DNA of 64,000 bases, from assembly GCA_029690005.1 (NCBI GenBank), contig CP121458.1, forward strand, positions 2,356,001 to 2,420,000, given 5' to 3'. Positions 49,404 through 58,175 of this stretch are shown here, piece by piece. Below the pieces are notes generated by a model. It had not been told where the DNA came from. It worked only from the letters and a program-made list of their open reading frames with translations, and did not search any database. Position 1 is the stretch's first letter, and the number at the start of each line of letters is the position of its first letter. The stretch comes from Prescottella defluvii. GTDB lineage: Bacteria; Actinomycetota; Actinomycetes; Mycobacteriales; Mycobacteriaceae. Both the position numbers and the translations under genes were made by a program.

Positions 49404-50471
49404 ATGCCCGGTAGGTTGAGGGGGCGGTTCCGGAACTCGGACGAGCTGACGGATCGGCCGGATTTCGCCCTCGTCGGCGTGCTCAAGGTTCCGCAGTTGC
49501 AGACCAGCCCGGGCCGAGCCATCGCGCGCCGCGTCTCGTATGCGCTGGCGGCGCTCGCGCTCTCCGTGGTGATCGTCTACATCGGTCGGGACGGCTACCA
49601 GGACGCGCAGGGCAACCAGATGTCGCTGCTGGACTGCATCTACTACGCGACCGTCTCGTTGTCGACCACCGGCTACGGCGACATCACCCCGATCACCCCG
49701 GAAGCACGGTTCGTGAATGTCGTGCTCATCACGCCGCTCCGGATCTTCTTCCTCATCGTCCTCGTCGGTACGACGCTCTCGGCGCTCACCGAGAGCTCCC
49801 GCCAGGCATTCAAGATTCAGCGTTGGAGGCACCGCGTGCGCAACCACACCGTCGTCGTCGGATTCGGCACCAAGGGACGTACCGCCGTCGACGCGATGCT
49901 CGGTGACGGCATCCTGCCGTCGGACATCGTCATCGTCGACACCGATCAGGTGGTGCTGGACGCCGCGGCGAACATGGGCCTGGTCACCGTTCTCGGCTCG
50001 GCCACCAAGTCGGACGTCCTCCGCCTGGCCGGCGTGCAGAACGCGGCGTCGATCATCATCGCCGCCAACCGCGACGACACCGCGGTGCTGGTGACGCTCA
50101 CCGCGCGTGAACTCGCGCCCAAGGCGAAGATCGTCGCCGCGATCCGCGAGACCGACAACTCGCACCTGCTGCGCCAGTCCGGTGCCGACTCCGTGGTCGT
50201 CTCGTCGGAGACCGCAGGCCGGCTGCTCGGTATCGCGCGGACCACCCCGAGCGTCGTCGAGATGGTCGAGGACCTGCTCACGCCCGAGGCGGGGTTCGCC
50301 ATCGCTGAACGCGAGGTCGAGCCCGAGGAGGTCGGCGGCTCGCCGCGCCACCTGTCGGACATCGTCCTCGGCGTGGTGCGCGACGGCCGGCTCCTGCGGG
50401 TGGGATCGCCCGAGGTCGATGCCGTCGAGGCCGACGACCTCCTGCTGTACATCAAGCGCGTCAGCAACTGA
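49404..50471 (+). CDS. Two-helix potassium channel with RCK domain (Rv3200c type)
   Basis: This 355-residue protein is a K+ channel of the two-transmembrane class. The selectivity filter TTGYGD is at residues 88-93, between helix one (VSYALAALALSVVIVYIG) and helix two (VVLITPLRIFFLIVLVGTTLSAL). A cytosolic RCK/TrkA-N domain follows (HTVVVGFGTKGRTAVDAML, IVDTDQVVLDAAANMG), and a TrkA-C-like end (RDGRLLRVGSPEVDAVEADDLLLYI). It would gate K+ flux in response to nucleotides or ions. A TAGGCT lies 45 bases upstream and a short purine-rich site precedes the ATG at 49404. Confidence 0.92.
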   Translation: MPGRLRGRFRNSDELTDRPDFALVGVLKVPQLQTSPGRAIARRVSYALAALALSVVIVYIGRDGYQDAQGNQMSLLDCIYYATVSLSTTGYGDITPITPEARFVNVVLITPLRIFFLIVLVGTTLSALTESSRQAFKIQRWRHRVRNHTVVVGFGTKGRTAVDAMLGDGILPSDIVIVDTDQVVLDAAANMGLVTVLGSATKSDVLRLAGVQNAASIIIAANRDDTAVLVTLTARELAPKAKIVAAIRETDNSHLLRQSGADSVVVSSETAGRLLGIARTTPSVVEMVEDLLTPEAGFAIAEREVEPEEVGGSPRHLSDIVLGVVRDGRLLRVGSPEVDAVEADDLLLYIKRVSN

Positions 50472-50515
50472 CCGTCCGACGCGTCGGTGTCCGGCGCCGC
50501 AGTAGGGTCGTTCGC

Positions 50516-51432
50516 GTGCCCGATTTCACAGCGCCCGATTTCACGCTGACCGAGACACCACTGCTGTCGCGTGCCGCCGTCGACCGTGCCGAGCAATTGC
50601 GTTCGGACACGGATGCATTGCGGGCCGGCTGGGCGGACGCGTTGCTGTTGCGGGTCAACCCCCGCGGGCAGTTCCGCGTCACCGACCGCGAACTGGTCCT
50701 CGAACCGGCGACATCGCTCGGTGGGGAGCCCGCGTCGGGCTCTGTGTTCCTGGGATTGCGCGGCGAGCGGCACGTGTGGGCGGTGCGGGTGCCGGCGATG
50801 ACCGGCGAGTTGGGCGATCTACGGATGCTCGGCCACCAACTCGACGAGGCGAGCGCGGGCCTGGTGACGACGGCGGTGGCGCTGCTGAACTGGCACGACC
50901 ACGCCGGGTTCAGCGCGATCGACGGCGCCCCGACCGAACCGACCATGTCGGGGTGGTCGCGGATCAGCACCGCCAGCGGGCACGAGGAGTTCCCGCGCAC
51001 CGACCCGGCCGTGATCTGCCTCGTGCACGACGGCGGCGACCGGGTGCTGCTGGCGCGTCAGCCGTCGTGGCCGCCCGGATGTTCTCGGTGCTGGCCGGTT
51101 TCGTCGAGGCGGGGGAGTCGCTCGAGACGTGCGTCGCGCGGGAGATCCGCGAAGAAGTGGGGGTGGACGTCTCCGACATCCGGTATCTGGGCAGCCAGCC
51201 GTGGCCGTTCCCGCGGTCGATCATGCTCGGGTTCGCGGCCGTCGGCGACCCCGCCGCCGCGTTCGAGTTCGCGGACGGCGAGATCGCCGAGGCCCACTGG
51301 TTCACCCGCGATCAGGTGCGCGCCGCGCTCGGCGCGGGCGACTGGAGCACCTCGTCCGATGCCGAGTTGCTGCTGCCCGGCTCGATCTCGATCGCGCGGG
51401 TGATGGTCGAGTCCTGGGCGAAGGCCGACTGA
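50516..51432 (+). CDS. nudC: NADH pyrophosphatase NudC (one frame break)
   Basis: This is a Nudix hydrolase that cleaves NAD(H) and can remove NAD caps from RNA, about 305 residues. The Nudix box is GFVEAGESLETCVAREIREEVGV, preceded by EEFPRTDPAVICLVHDG and followed by LGSQPWPFPRSIMLGF, the SQPWPFPxS motif that marks NADH specificity. The frame breaks near 51073; one added C gives PSWPPRMFSVLAG. The zinc-ribbon cysteines found in E. coli NudC are absent. The GTG start at 50516 follows TAGGGT (50503-50508) by seven bases, suggesting a leaderless mRNA. It matches Rv3199c. Confidence 0.9.
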
Positions 51433-51684
51433 CTAGAGTCCCAGCGCCTGCTTGACCTGCGCGAGCGTCGGGTTGGTGGCGGTGTTGCCGTCCGCGTACG
51501 CGACGGTGGGGACGACGTGGTTGCCGCCGTTGACGCTGCCGACGAACTCGGCCGAAGCAGGATCGTGCTCGATGTCGATCTCGACGTACGAGATGCCGTT
51601 CTCGTCGAGCTGCTTCTTGAGGCGGCGGCAGTAGCCGCACCAGGTGGTCGAGTACATGGTCAGGGCGGGAGCTTCGGTAGTCAC
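51433..51684 (-). CDS. mrx1: Mycoredoxin-1 (glutaredoxin-like)
   Basis: This 83-residue thiol-redox protein reduces mycothiol mixed disulphides. The active site is TWCGYC near residues 13-18, and AEFVGSVNGGNHVVPTVAYADG holds the cis-Pro loop. It matches Rv3198A closely. The start is GTG 51684 (VTTEAPALTMYSTTW), which equals the mycobacterial N terminus in length; the frame continues upstream to 51738 without support. It is convergent with nudC (the stop codons abut) and divergent from uvrD2. Confidence 0.93.
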   Translation of the reverse strand: MTTEAPALTMYSTTWCGYCRRLKKQLDENGISYVEIDIEHDPASAEFVGSVNGGNHVVPTVAYADGNTATNPTLAQVKQALGL

Positions 51685-51782
51685 GGCGCCTATAACACCA
51701 TGATCGGTCCGGACTGTTCCCGCGCGGGCGAACGTCACACCTGCGGCGGGTGCGCCCGCCCGTGTCAGTGGGCCCTGAGAGT

Positions 51783-53951
51783 ATGGACGGCATGTCAGCG
51801 GATGCCACCCCGGAGAACACTGTAACCCGGCCCGACGAGGGATTGGATCCGCAGCAGTCGGCCGCGGTGCTCGCCCCGCGCGGCCCGGTCTGTGTGCTCG
51901 CGGGCGCCGGCACCGGCAAGACCCGGACCATCACGCGCCGCATCGCGCATCTCGTCGCCGGCGGGCACGTCTCGGCCGGGCAGGTGCTGGCGGTCACGTT
52001 CACGGCCCGCGCGGCCGGCGAGATGCGCGGACGGCTCCGCGGGCTCGGCATCGGGGGAGGCGGCCCGCAGGTGCAGGCCCGAACCTTCCACGCCGCCGCG
52101 CTGCGGCAGCTGAAGTACTTCTGGCCGCAGGTGATCGGGGACACCGAGTGGCAGCTGCTCGACCGCAAGTTCGCGCTCGTCGGGCAGGCCGCGAGCCGGG
52201 TGGGGCTGTCGACCAGCACCGAGAGCATCCGCGACCTCGCCGGCGAGATCGAGTGGGCCAAGGGCTCGCTCGTCGCGCCCGAGGACTACCCGGCCGCCGC
52301 CGCTCGCGCCCGCCGGGACATCCCCGCCGACGCCGCGCAGGTCGCGGCCGTCTACACCGGGTACGAGCAGCTCAAGGCCCGCAACTTCGACGGCATCCTG
52401 CTCGACTTCGACGACCTGCTGCTGCACACAGCGGCGGCGCTCGAGGACAACACGGCGGTCGCCGAGGAGTTCCGGGACCGCTACCGCTGCTTCGTCGTCG
52501 ACGAGTACCAGGACGTGACGCCGCTGCAGCAGCGGGTGCTCGACGCGTGGCTCGGCGACCGCGACGACCTCACCGTCGTCGGCGACGCCAACCAGACCAT
52601 CTACTCGTTCACCGGCGCCACCCCGAAGTACCTGCTGGACTTCTCACGCCGGTTCCCGGACGCGACCGTCGTCCGGCTCGAGCGCGACTACCGGTCCACC
52701 CCGGAGGTGGTGTCGCTGGCCAACCGGGTGATCGGCGCCGCCCGCGGCCGCATCGCCGGACTCGGCTGCAGCTGATCGGCCAGCGGCCGCCCGGCCCTGA
52801 GCCGACGTTTGCCGAATACGACGACGAACCCGCCGAGGCCGCGGCCGTCGCCAAGCAGATCAAGAAGCTGATCGACCAGGGTGTCGAGCCCGCCGAGATC
52901 GCGGTGCTCTACCGCATCAACGCGCAGTCCGAGGTGCACGAGCAGGCGCTGACCGAGGCGGGAATCCCGTACCAGGTGCGCGGCGGCGAGGGCTTCTTCA
53001 CGCGCCAGGAGGTGCGGCAGGCCATCACCGCGCTCCGCCAGGTCGCCGGTCGCGACGACCTGCCCGACGGTGCCGACACCGGCGATGCCCTGGTCACTCT
53101 GGTGCGTGCGGTGCTGGTTCCGTTGGGACTCACCGACGTCGAGCCGGCCGGTGTGCAGGCGCGCGAGCGGTGGGGCTCGCTCACCGCGCTGGTCGCGCTC
53201 ACCGAGGAACAGTTGGCGCACGACCCGAACGTCACGCTCGGCGGGCTGCTGACCGAGCTGGCGGCCCGCGCCGAGTCCCGGCACCCACCGGTGGTGCAGG
53301 GCGTCACGCTCGCGTCGCTGCACGCGGCGAAGGGACTCGAGTGGGACGCGGTGTTCCTGGTCGGCCTCACCGAGGGGACGTTGCCGATCACGCACGTGCT
53401 CGGCGATGCCAACTCGCCCGGCGACGAGGCCGGGATCGAGGAGGAACGACGGCTGCTCTACGTCGGTGTCACCCGCGCCCGCGAGCACCTGGCGTTGTCG
53501 TGGGCGTTGGCCCGCAACGAGGGCGGACGCAAGAGCCGGCGCCGGTCCCGGTTCCTGCACGGACTGATCCCGGAGGACTCGCCGGCCTCGCGCATCGCGA
53601 AGCCGGCGCAGTCCAAGCGGCAGCGTCCGCGCTGCCGGGTGTGCGGCAAGCAGCTGATGGGGTCGACGGCGACCATGCTCGGCCGCTGCGAGCATTGTCC
53701 GTCGAACCTCGACATCGAGTTGTTCGAGGCGCTCAAGGAGTGGCGGCGGGAGAAGTCCCGCGAGATGAAGGTGCCCGCGTACGTCGTGTTCAGCGACAAC
53801 ACGTTGACGGCGATCGCGGAGCAGCAACCGCAGGACGAGACCGCCCTCGTGGCGATTCCGGGGATCGGGCGAAGAAGCTCGAGCAGTTCGGGCGGACGTT
53901 CTCGCCGTGGTCCGCGGCGAGCGCTCGGCGCCTGCGCTGGATCTGACGTGA
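51783..53951 (+). CDS. uvrD2: DNA helicase UvrD2 with tetracysteine and HRDC regions (three frame breaks)
   Basis: This is an SF1 helicase specific to actinobacteria, about 723 residues. Motifs: [11 protein letters not shown] (Walker A), [25 protein letters not shown] (Walker B), [42 protein letters not shown] and [11 protein letters not shown]. The C-terminal zinc-like set is CRVCGK and CEHC, then an HRDC domain ([29 protein letters not shown]). Breaks near 52765, 53870 and 53893 are each repaired by one added base; the last gives [19 protein letters not shown] and TGA at 53949-53951, matching Rv3198c. ATG 51783 is used; ATG 51792 is possible. Confidence 0.92.
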
Positions 53952-53979
53952 CGGGAGGCCGGCGGTAAAACCGCAGGTC

Positions 53980-54017
53980 AAAAATAACTTGTGCGGTCTG
54001 TTCGGGTCCCATACCCT
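53980..54017 (+). promoter_or_regulatory. whiB7 promoter with AT-rich WhiB7-binding element
   Basis: AAAAATAA (53980-53987) sits directly before a -35 TTGTGC (53989-53994), then exactly 17 bases, then a -10 TACCCT (54012-54017). An AT-rich block just upstream of the -35 is the hallmark of WhiB7-activated promoters, so this should be autoregulated. Confidence 0.85.
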
Positions 54018-54124
54018 GGACTGCACGCCACGGGAAACTCGTGTGCGGTGACCGTGTCCAGCACACGGAGCCCCGACCGGAAGCTTGGCGGGGTCCGTGA
54101 CGACGTGAAAGGGAGGTGGCAACG

Positions 54125-54328
54125 ATGAACGATTGGAACGCAGCAACTGCGGCACGTGCGTCGGTGCATGCATTGGCATGCGCGTACCTCCCTGCGGCCG
54201 AAAGGGCCGCCGCGAGCGTCGCGGCAACAGCACCGCACGCGATCATCCGTCCGCGCGCAGCAGCAGCACAGGCAGCAGCAGCCCGCGCATCCGTGGCCAG
54301 GAGCCGACACCGGACCATCGTTCGGTAG
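54125..54328 (+). CDS. whiB7 upstream ORF (regulatory leader peptide)
   Basis: A 67-residue Ala/Arg-rich leader peptide begins MNDWNAATAARASVHALA and ends ARSRHRTIVR. It has a strong ribosome-binding site AAAGGGAGG at 54108-54116. It lies about 100 bases after the predicted whiB7 transcription start and ends about 20 bases before the attenuator hairpin. In mycobacteria and Streptomyces, stalled or slow translation of such a uORF by antibiotics lets transcription continue into whiB7. The peptide sequence itself is weakly conserved, so its length and place matter more. Confidence 0.78.
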   Translation: MNDWNAATAARASVHALACAYLPAAERAAASVAATAPHAIIRPRAAAAQAAAARASVARSRHRTIVR

Positions 54329-54348
54329 ACACTCTGCCCGTCCTCCCG

Positions 54349-54389
54349 AGGCCACGGATCGCAACCGCGAACCGTGGCCTTCGTGTTTC
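54349..54389 (+). terminator. whiB7 leader attenuator hairpin
   Basis: AGGCCACGG (54349-54357) pairs perfectly with CCGTGGCCT (54372-54380), followed by TTCGTGTTT. It lies between the uORF stop and whiB7, as expected for a conditional terminator. Repeated TTCGAGCT-like segments downstream at about 54386-54425 could form competing structures. Confidence 0.75.
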
Positions 54390-54496
54390 GAGCTCATCGC
54401 TTCGAGTTCGGATCCGAGCTTTCGACCACGGTTCGTACGAACCCCGAAAGCCCGCACGAGCCACGAGCCGATCGCTCGAAACGACAAGGAGAAGAC

Positions 54497-54841
54497 GTGT
54501 CTACCGTGACATGCCGAGTACGAACCACGAACCACACCGTTTCCAACGGACTGGGAGTCGTCCGCTCGGCACGCCGGGCGCTGCCCTGCCGGGTCGACGA
54601 CAACCCCGACCTGTGGTTCGCCGAGACCCCGGCCGATCTGGAACGCGCCAAGGAGCTGTGCGCTGGATGCCCCATCCGCAGCCGGTGCCTGAACGCGGCT
54701 CTCGACCGCGCGGAGCCGTGGGGTGTGTGGGGCGGCGAGATCTTCGACCAGGGCGTCGTCATCGCCCGCAAACGGCCGCGAGGTCGACCACGGAAGAATC
54801 CCGTGACCCCGGAGAAGGAGAAGACCCTGGTGTGCGCGTAG
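54497..54841 (+). CDS. whiB7: Antibiotic-resistance regulator WhiB7
   Basis: This 114-residue WhiB protein activates intrinsic resistance genes against ribosome-targeting antibiotics. Cluster ligands are Cys31, Cys55, Cys58 and Cys64 (LCAGCPIRSRC), followed by EPWGVWGGEIFDQG and a C-terminal AT-hook KRPRGRPRKN that binds AT-rich promoter DNA. The GTG start at 54497 is supported by AAGGAG at 54486-54491. The N terminus is about 20 residues longer than in M. tuberculosis. Expression is controlled by the autoregulated promoter, uORF and attenuator listed separately. Confidence 0.95.
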   Translation: MSTVTCRVRTTNHTVSNGLGVVRSARRALPCRVDDNPDLWFAETPADLERAKELCAGCPIRSRCLNAALDRAEPWGVWGGEIFDQGVVIARKRPRGRPRKNPVTPEKEKTLVCA

Positions 54842-54862
54842 CGCCGCCGCCATCACGCGAAG

Positions 54863-54904
54863 ACCCTTGCGGAATCCCGACAATCGGGAAGCCGCAAGGG
54901 TTTT
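54863..54904 (+). terminator. Rho-independent terminator after whiB7
   Basis: ACCCTTGCGG (54863-54872) pairs with CCGCAAGGGT (54892-54901), with an inner stem TCCCGA/TCGGGA (54875-54880 with 54884-54889), followed by TTTT. It is a textbook intrinsic terminator. Confidence 0.92.
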
Positions 54905-54920
54905 CGTGGATCCGGTGACC

Positions 54921-54940
54921 GTGCATCACGACTGATGCAC
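54921..54940. repeat. Perfect 8-base palindromic hairpin between whiB7 and arsR-type gene
   Basis: GTGCATCA (54921-54928) and TGATGCAC (54933-54940) form a perfect inverted repeat around CGAC. It could be an operator or a back-up terminator; nothing in the sequence decides between them. Confidence 0.6.
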
Positions 54941-54961
54941 GGCTTCCGGCTGACTCGCAAT

Positions 54962-55003
54962 ATGTCGGAAGAAGTTGACATGTCGGAAGTTGCTTACTAA
55001 TTT
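54962..55003 (+). promoter_or_regulatory. Promoter and direct-repeat operator of the ArsR-SRPBCC operon
   Basis: TTGACA (54975-54980), a 17-base spacer and TAATTT (54998-55003) end seven bases before the GTG at 55011. Two identical ATGTCGGAAG copies (54962-54971 and 54980-54989) bracket the -35, a likely repressor site. Confidence 0.65.
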
Positions 55004-55010
55004 CGATCCC

Positions 55011-55325
55011 GTGCCCGACGACGTATTCCTCGCGCTGGCCAACCCGGCGCGTCGCCGATTGCTCGAACTACTGGTGGACGGCCCCCGGACGGCCGGTGAT
55101 CTGGCCGCCGAGTTCGACATGAGCCGGCCGGCTGTTGCCGAACACCTTCAAGTGCTTCGGCGTGCCGAGCTGGTCGATGTCGAGCCGGTGGGGCGGCAAC
55201 GGTTCTACCGACTCGCGACCGAGCCGCTGGAGAGCGTCAGCGAATGGTTGCACCCGATTCGAGCGCTTCTGGCGCACCCGACTGCGGCACATGGCAGACC
55301 TTCTGGAGAAAGAGAATCTCGATGA
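55011..55325 (+). CDS. ArsR-family repressor
   Basis: This is a 104-residue winged-helix regulator: VFLALANPARRRLLELLVDGPRTAGDLA, then the recognition helix MSRPAVAEHLQVLRRAELV and the wing PVGRQRFYRLA. No metal-binding cysteine pair is present, which fits the non-metal subgroup often paired with SRPBCC proteins. GTG 55011 is chosen because a promoter ends seven bases before it, implying a leaderless mRNA; a TTG at 54975 overlaps the -35. Its stop overlaps the SRPBCC start as ATGA. Confidence 0.9.
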   Translation: MPDDVFLALANPARRRLLELLVDGPRTAGDLAAEFDMSRPAVAEHLQVLRRAELVDVEPVGRQRFYRLATEPLESVSEWLHPIRALLAHPTAAHGRPSGERESR

Positions 55326-55732
55326 CTGAAGCACGTATCGGAACCGTCTCTGTGGACCAGTTCATCGCCGCCCCGCCGGCGAAGGTATGGCGGGCGCTGA
55401 CAGAGCCCGAGCTCCTCGCCAAATGGTGGGTCCCGGGCGACGTCGAGGCCACGGTGGGGCACCGATTCCACCTGGAGATGCCGGGATTCGGGTCGATTCC
55501 CTGCGCTGTCACCGAGGTCGAGCCGTACAAGCGATTCGTGTACTCGTTCAACGGCCACTGGATGCTCACGTGGCGGCTCGTGGAGGAGGGCCACGGCACG
55601 CGGCTGCTTCTGGACCACACGGGTTTCGAGCTCGACGACAAGCGCGAGAAGGGTGCCGACGAGAACATGGGCATCGGATGGCGCGACACCGTGCTTCCCC
55701 GGCTCGCGCAGGCGGTCCCGCAGATGGACTGA
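55322..55732 (+). CDS. SRPBCC/AHSA1-like lipid-cavity protein
   Basis: This is a 136-residue START-like protein of the AHSA1/CalC group: VDQFIAAPPAKVWRALTEPELLAKWW is the standard opening, and a C-terminal long helix includes MGIGWRDTVLPRLAQAV. Such proteins bind hydrophobic ligands. It overlaps the ArsR gene by four bases, and the pair probably forms a small self-regulated unit. This ArsR-SRPBCC pair is an insertion between whiB7 and the ABC1 kinase relative to M. tuberculosis. Confidence 0.87.
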   Translation: MTEARIGTVSVDQFIAAPPAKVWRALTEPELLAKWWVPGDVEATVGHRFHLEMPGFGSIPCAVTEVEPYKRFVYSFNGHWMLTWRLVEEGHGTRLLLDHTGFELDDKREKGADENMGIGWRDTVLPRLAQAVPQMD

Positions 55733-55766
55733 CCGGCTCCGACCTACGAGTAAAACGTGAGGCGCT

Positions 55767-57116
55767 CTACGCGCCGTCGAGGCTCTCGAGGTCGACGGAT
55801 TCGACGGAGTCGTCCGAGAAGCCCGGCAGCCACTTGGTGAGGATGGCCATGTACGGCGCGTAGGCGTCGAGCTGGGCGCAGATCCCGACCGACCCGAGCA
55901 GCACGCGGAAGATCATCAGGTACTCGGGCGGCAGATTGAGTGCACGCGCGGTCCGGAAATGGGCGCTCGAGAAATCCGTCGCGGTCCCGGCGGCCTTCTG
56001 CAGCCACGCCCGGGTGAAGTGGAACGACTCGGTGCGGATGGGGTCGGTGAACGGGCGCAGGTAGTCGGCGATCTCCTGATCGGTGACGGTGCGGCCGGGA
56101 AGCACGAAACCGTTGGTGCGCAACAGTTCCGCGAGTTCGTCGAAGCGTTCCTGGAGGTTCAGTCGGACCATGCGGCCCAGCACCGGCGGCAGCCCGCCGG
56201 GCATCGGGGCGGTGGCGCCGAAGTCGATGATCCCGAGGCGGCCGTCGTCGTGCAGCATGAAGTTGCCCGGGTGCGGGTCGCAATGCAGCAGCCCGACGCG
56301 CGCGGGGAGACGAAGTGGAACTCCGCGAGCAGCGCGCCGGCGGTGTTGCGCTGCTCGGGGGTGCCCCGGGCGATGATCGTCGACAGCGGCGTGGCCGACA
56401 TCCATTCGGTGACGACGACCTTGGGTGCGCTCGCCACGACGTGCGGCACGACGAACAGCGGATCGCCGTCGAAGGCCTTCGCGAACGCGCGCTGGTTGTC
56501 GGCCTCGATGCGGTAGTCCAGCTCCTCCTCGGTGCGGGCGCTGAGCTCGTCGAGGATCGGCTTGACGTCCGTGCCCGGCATCACGGAGGTGAACATGCCC
56601 GCGAACCGCGACAGCGTCTTCAGATCGGCGCGCAGCGCCTCGTCGGCACCCGGGTACTGCACCTTGACCGCGACCTCGCGGCCGTCGGCCCACACGGCGC
56701 GGTGCACCTGCCCGATGCTGGCCGACGCGGTGGGGGTGTCGTCGAACTCGGCGAAGCGGGTCCGCCACTTGGTGCCGAGCTGCTGGTCGAGGACCCGGTG
56801 CACGGCCTTCGCGGGCAGCGGGGAGCCTCGGCCTGGAGCTTGGTCAACGCCTCCCGGTACGGCTCCGCGAACTCCTCGGGAATCGCGGCCTCCATCACAC
56901 TCAGGGCCTGTCCCAGCTTCATCGCGCCGCCCTTGAGCTCACCGAGAACGGTGAACAACTGTTCGGCAGCCTTCGACGTCAACTGCGCGTCGATCGCGTC
57001 CCGGTCGCCGCCGGCGAGCTTCCTGCCGAAGCCCATTGCGGCCCGTCCGGCGATCCCCAGCGGAATGCTCGCGAGCTTGGCGGTGCGGGCAGTGCTTCTG
57101 CGGGGAATTTCGGCAC
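55767..57116 (-). CDS. ABC1/UbiB-family atypical kinase (Rv3197 type; three frame breaks)
   Basis: This is a roughly 450-residue ABC1/ADCK-like ATPase. Motifs: KGGAMKLGQALSVMEAAIPEE (the KxGQ region), TASASIGQVHRA (Ala-rich loop), EVAVKVQYPG (lysine), HCDPHPGNFML and GIIDFGATAPM (catalytic loop and Mg site). Breaks lie near 57103 (one A restores VPKIPRRSTARTAKLASIP), near 56815 (joining TKLQAEAP to MHRVLDQQLGTKW) and near 56310. The GTG start is at 57116. Rv3197 has been reported as a macrolide-related ATPase controlled by WhiB7; here whiB7 lies about 2 kb away on the other strand. The ThiF-like gene precedes it by seven bases. Confidence 0.88.
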
Positions 57117-57123
57117 CTAACCA

Positions 57124-58017
57124 TCATGGCGGAAGATTCTCGGGTCCGTCCACGAACATCGTCGATCGTGAGCATCCACACCGTGGGTTGCGTGGCCACG
57201 GCCGGACCGCGAGACGGTGCGAATCGAGGTCGAGTTCGAGGGTTGCGTCGAGGCTCGCGGGTGCCGGTCGCGCCACCCCGGACAGCACCTTCTCGAGCTG
57301 GCCGAGCGCGACCGCCGCGGTCGCCATGACGGTCGCCGGCCCGGCGTGGCCCACCCGACCGAGCAGTTGCGCGGCCACGTGCGGCCATTCCTCGTCCGCC
57401 GCGCACCGGGTGAGGTCGGCGCACCGCAGGCAGCTGGTGCGACCGGGCAGCACGAGCGGTCCGACGATGCCGCGGCCGTCGCGCAGGCGGACCTGCAGGT
57501 GCGGCGTCCCGGCGGTGAACAGGGCGTCCACCAGTCGCGGATCCGCGATCAGATCGTCCGTGAGGACCACGCACATGCAGTTCCACCGGGTGACGTCGGT
57601 GTCGGTGGTGAAGTGGGTGGACCGTGAGACTCGCACCGGGGCGCCCGCCAGGCCGGCAGCGATCGCGTCGGCGAGCGGACCGCGTCCATGGATCCGGATG
57701 GCGGGAGTCGGATCCGGCGGTGCCGCCGCCGGCCGCAGCAGCCCGGCCTCGTCGAGTTCGCTGAGCAAGGTCGACATGTCGGTGGGAGAGATGCCGTAGT
57801 CGACGGCCCGCCACACCACCGACGGGCGCGGCGTCCGGCCGTCGAGCAGCTGAAGGACCGACACGAGGGCGTCGGCGTCCACGCCTGCGGGTGGAGTCAG
57901 GATCAGGGCGGTCTCCGGGTCCCAGCCGATCTGGACGCGGCCGCTGGGCCGGACGACGACGGGACGACGCGGATCCAGCGTGGGGCGGTGGGCGCGCCGG
58001 ACGGATGCCTGGGTCAT
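57124..58017 (-). CDS. ThiF/cyclodehydratase-like zinc protein of unknown role (Rv3196 type)
   Basis: This 297-residue protein resembles the ThiF-like leader-binding partner of YcaO enzymes that make azoline peptides. It has an N-terminal winged-helix-like part (residues 15-95), a Rossmann-like core (IRIHGRGPLADAIAAGLAG) and paired cysteines SCLRCADL near 190 and PRCGC near 280 that could hold zinc. The nucleotide-binding GxGGLGS of true E1 enzymes is missing. No YcaO gene or precursor peptide is nearby. It matches Rv3196 and is the first gene of a two-gene unit with the ABC1 kinase. Confidence 0.72.
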   Translation of the reverse strand: MTQASVRRAHRPTLDPRRPVVVRPSGRVQIGWDPETALILTPPAGVDADALVSVLQLLDGRTPRPSVVWRAVDYGISPTDMSTLLSELDEAGLLRPAAAPPDPTPAIRIHGRGPLADAIAAGLAGAPVRVSRSTHFTTDTDVTRWNCMCVVLTDDLIADPRLVDALFTAGTPHLQVRLRDGRGIVGPLVLPGRTSCLRCADLTRCAADEEWPHVAAQLLGRVGHAGPATVMATAAVALGQLEKVLSGVARPAPASLDATLELDLDSHRLAVRPWPRNPRCGCSRSTMFVDGPENLPP

Positions 58018-58175
58018 GTCGTCGACGATCGCACCCCGCGGCCGCGACGGGCGGTCGCCGGACGGGGTTGTCCACAGGCTCGGATGCGGGTTGACGTGCA
58101 GTTTCGGGTCGGTGCGCGGATTCGTCCGAAATCCGCGTCGGGTGCTGTCGGAGCGGGCCGCTAGCGTGGGTGCCC

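Noticed and set aside
47399..49522. 707-codon minus-strand frame opposite adnB
   Set aside because: No recognisable motifs; it overlaps the AdnB helicase and nuclease motifs on the plus strand.
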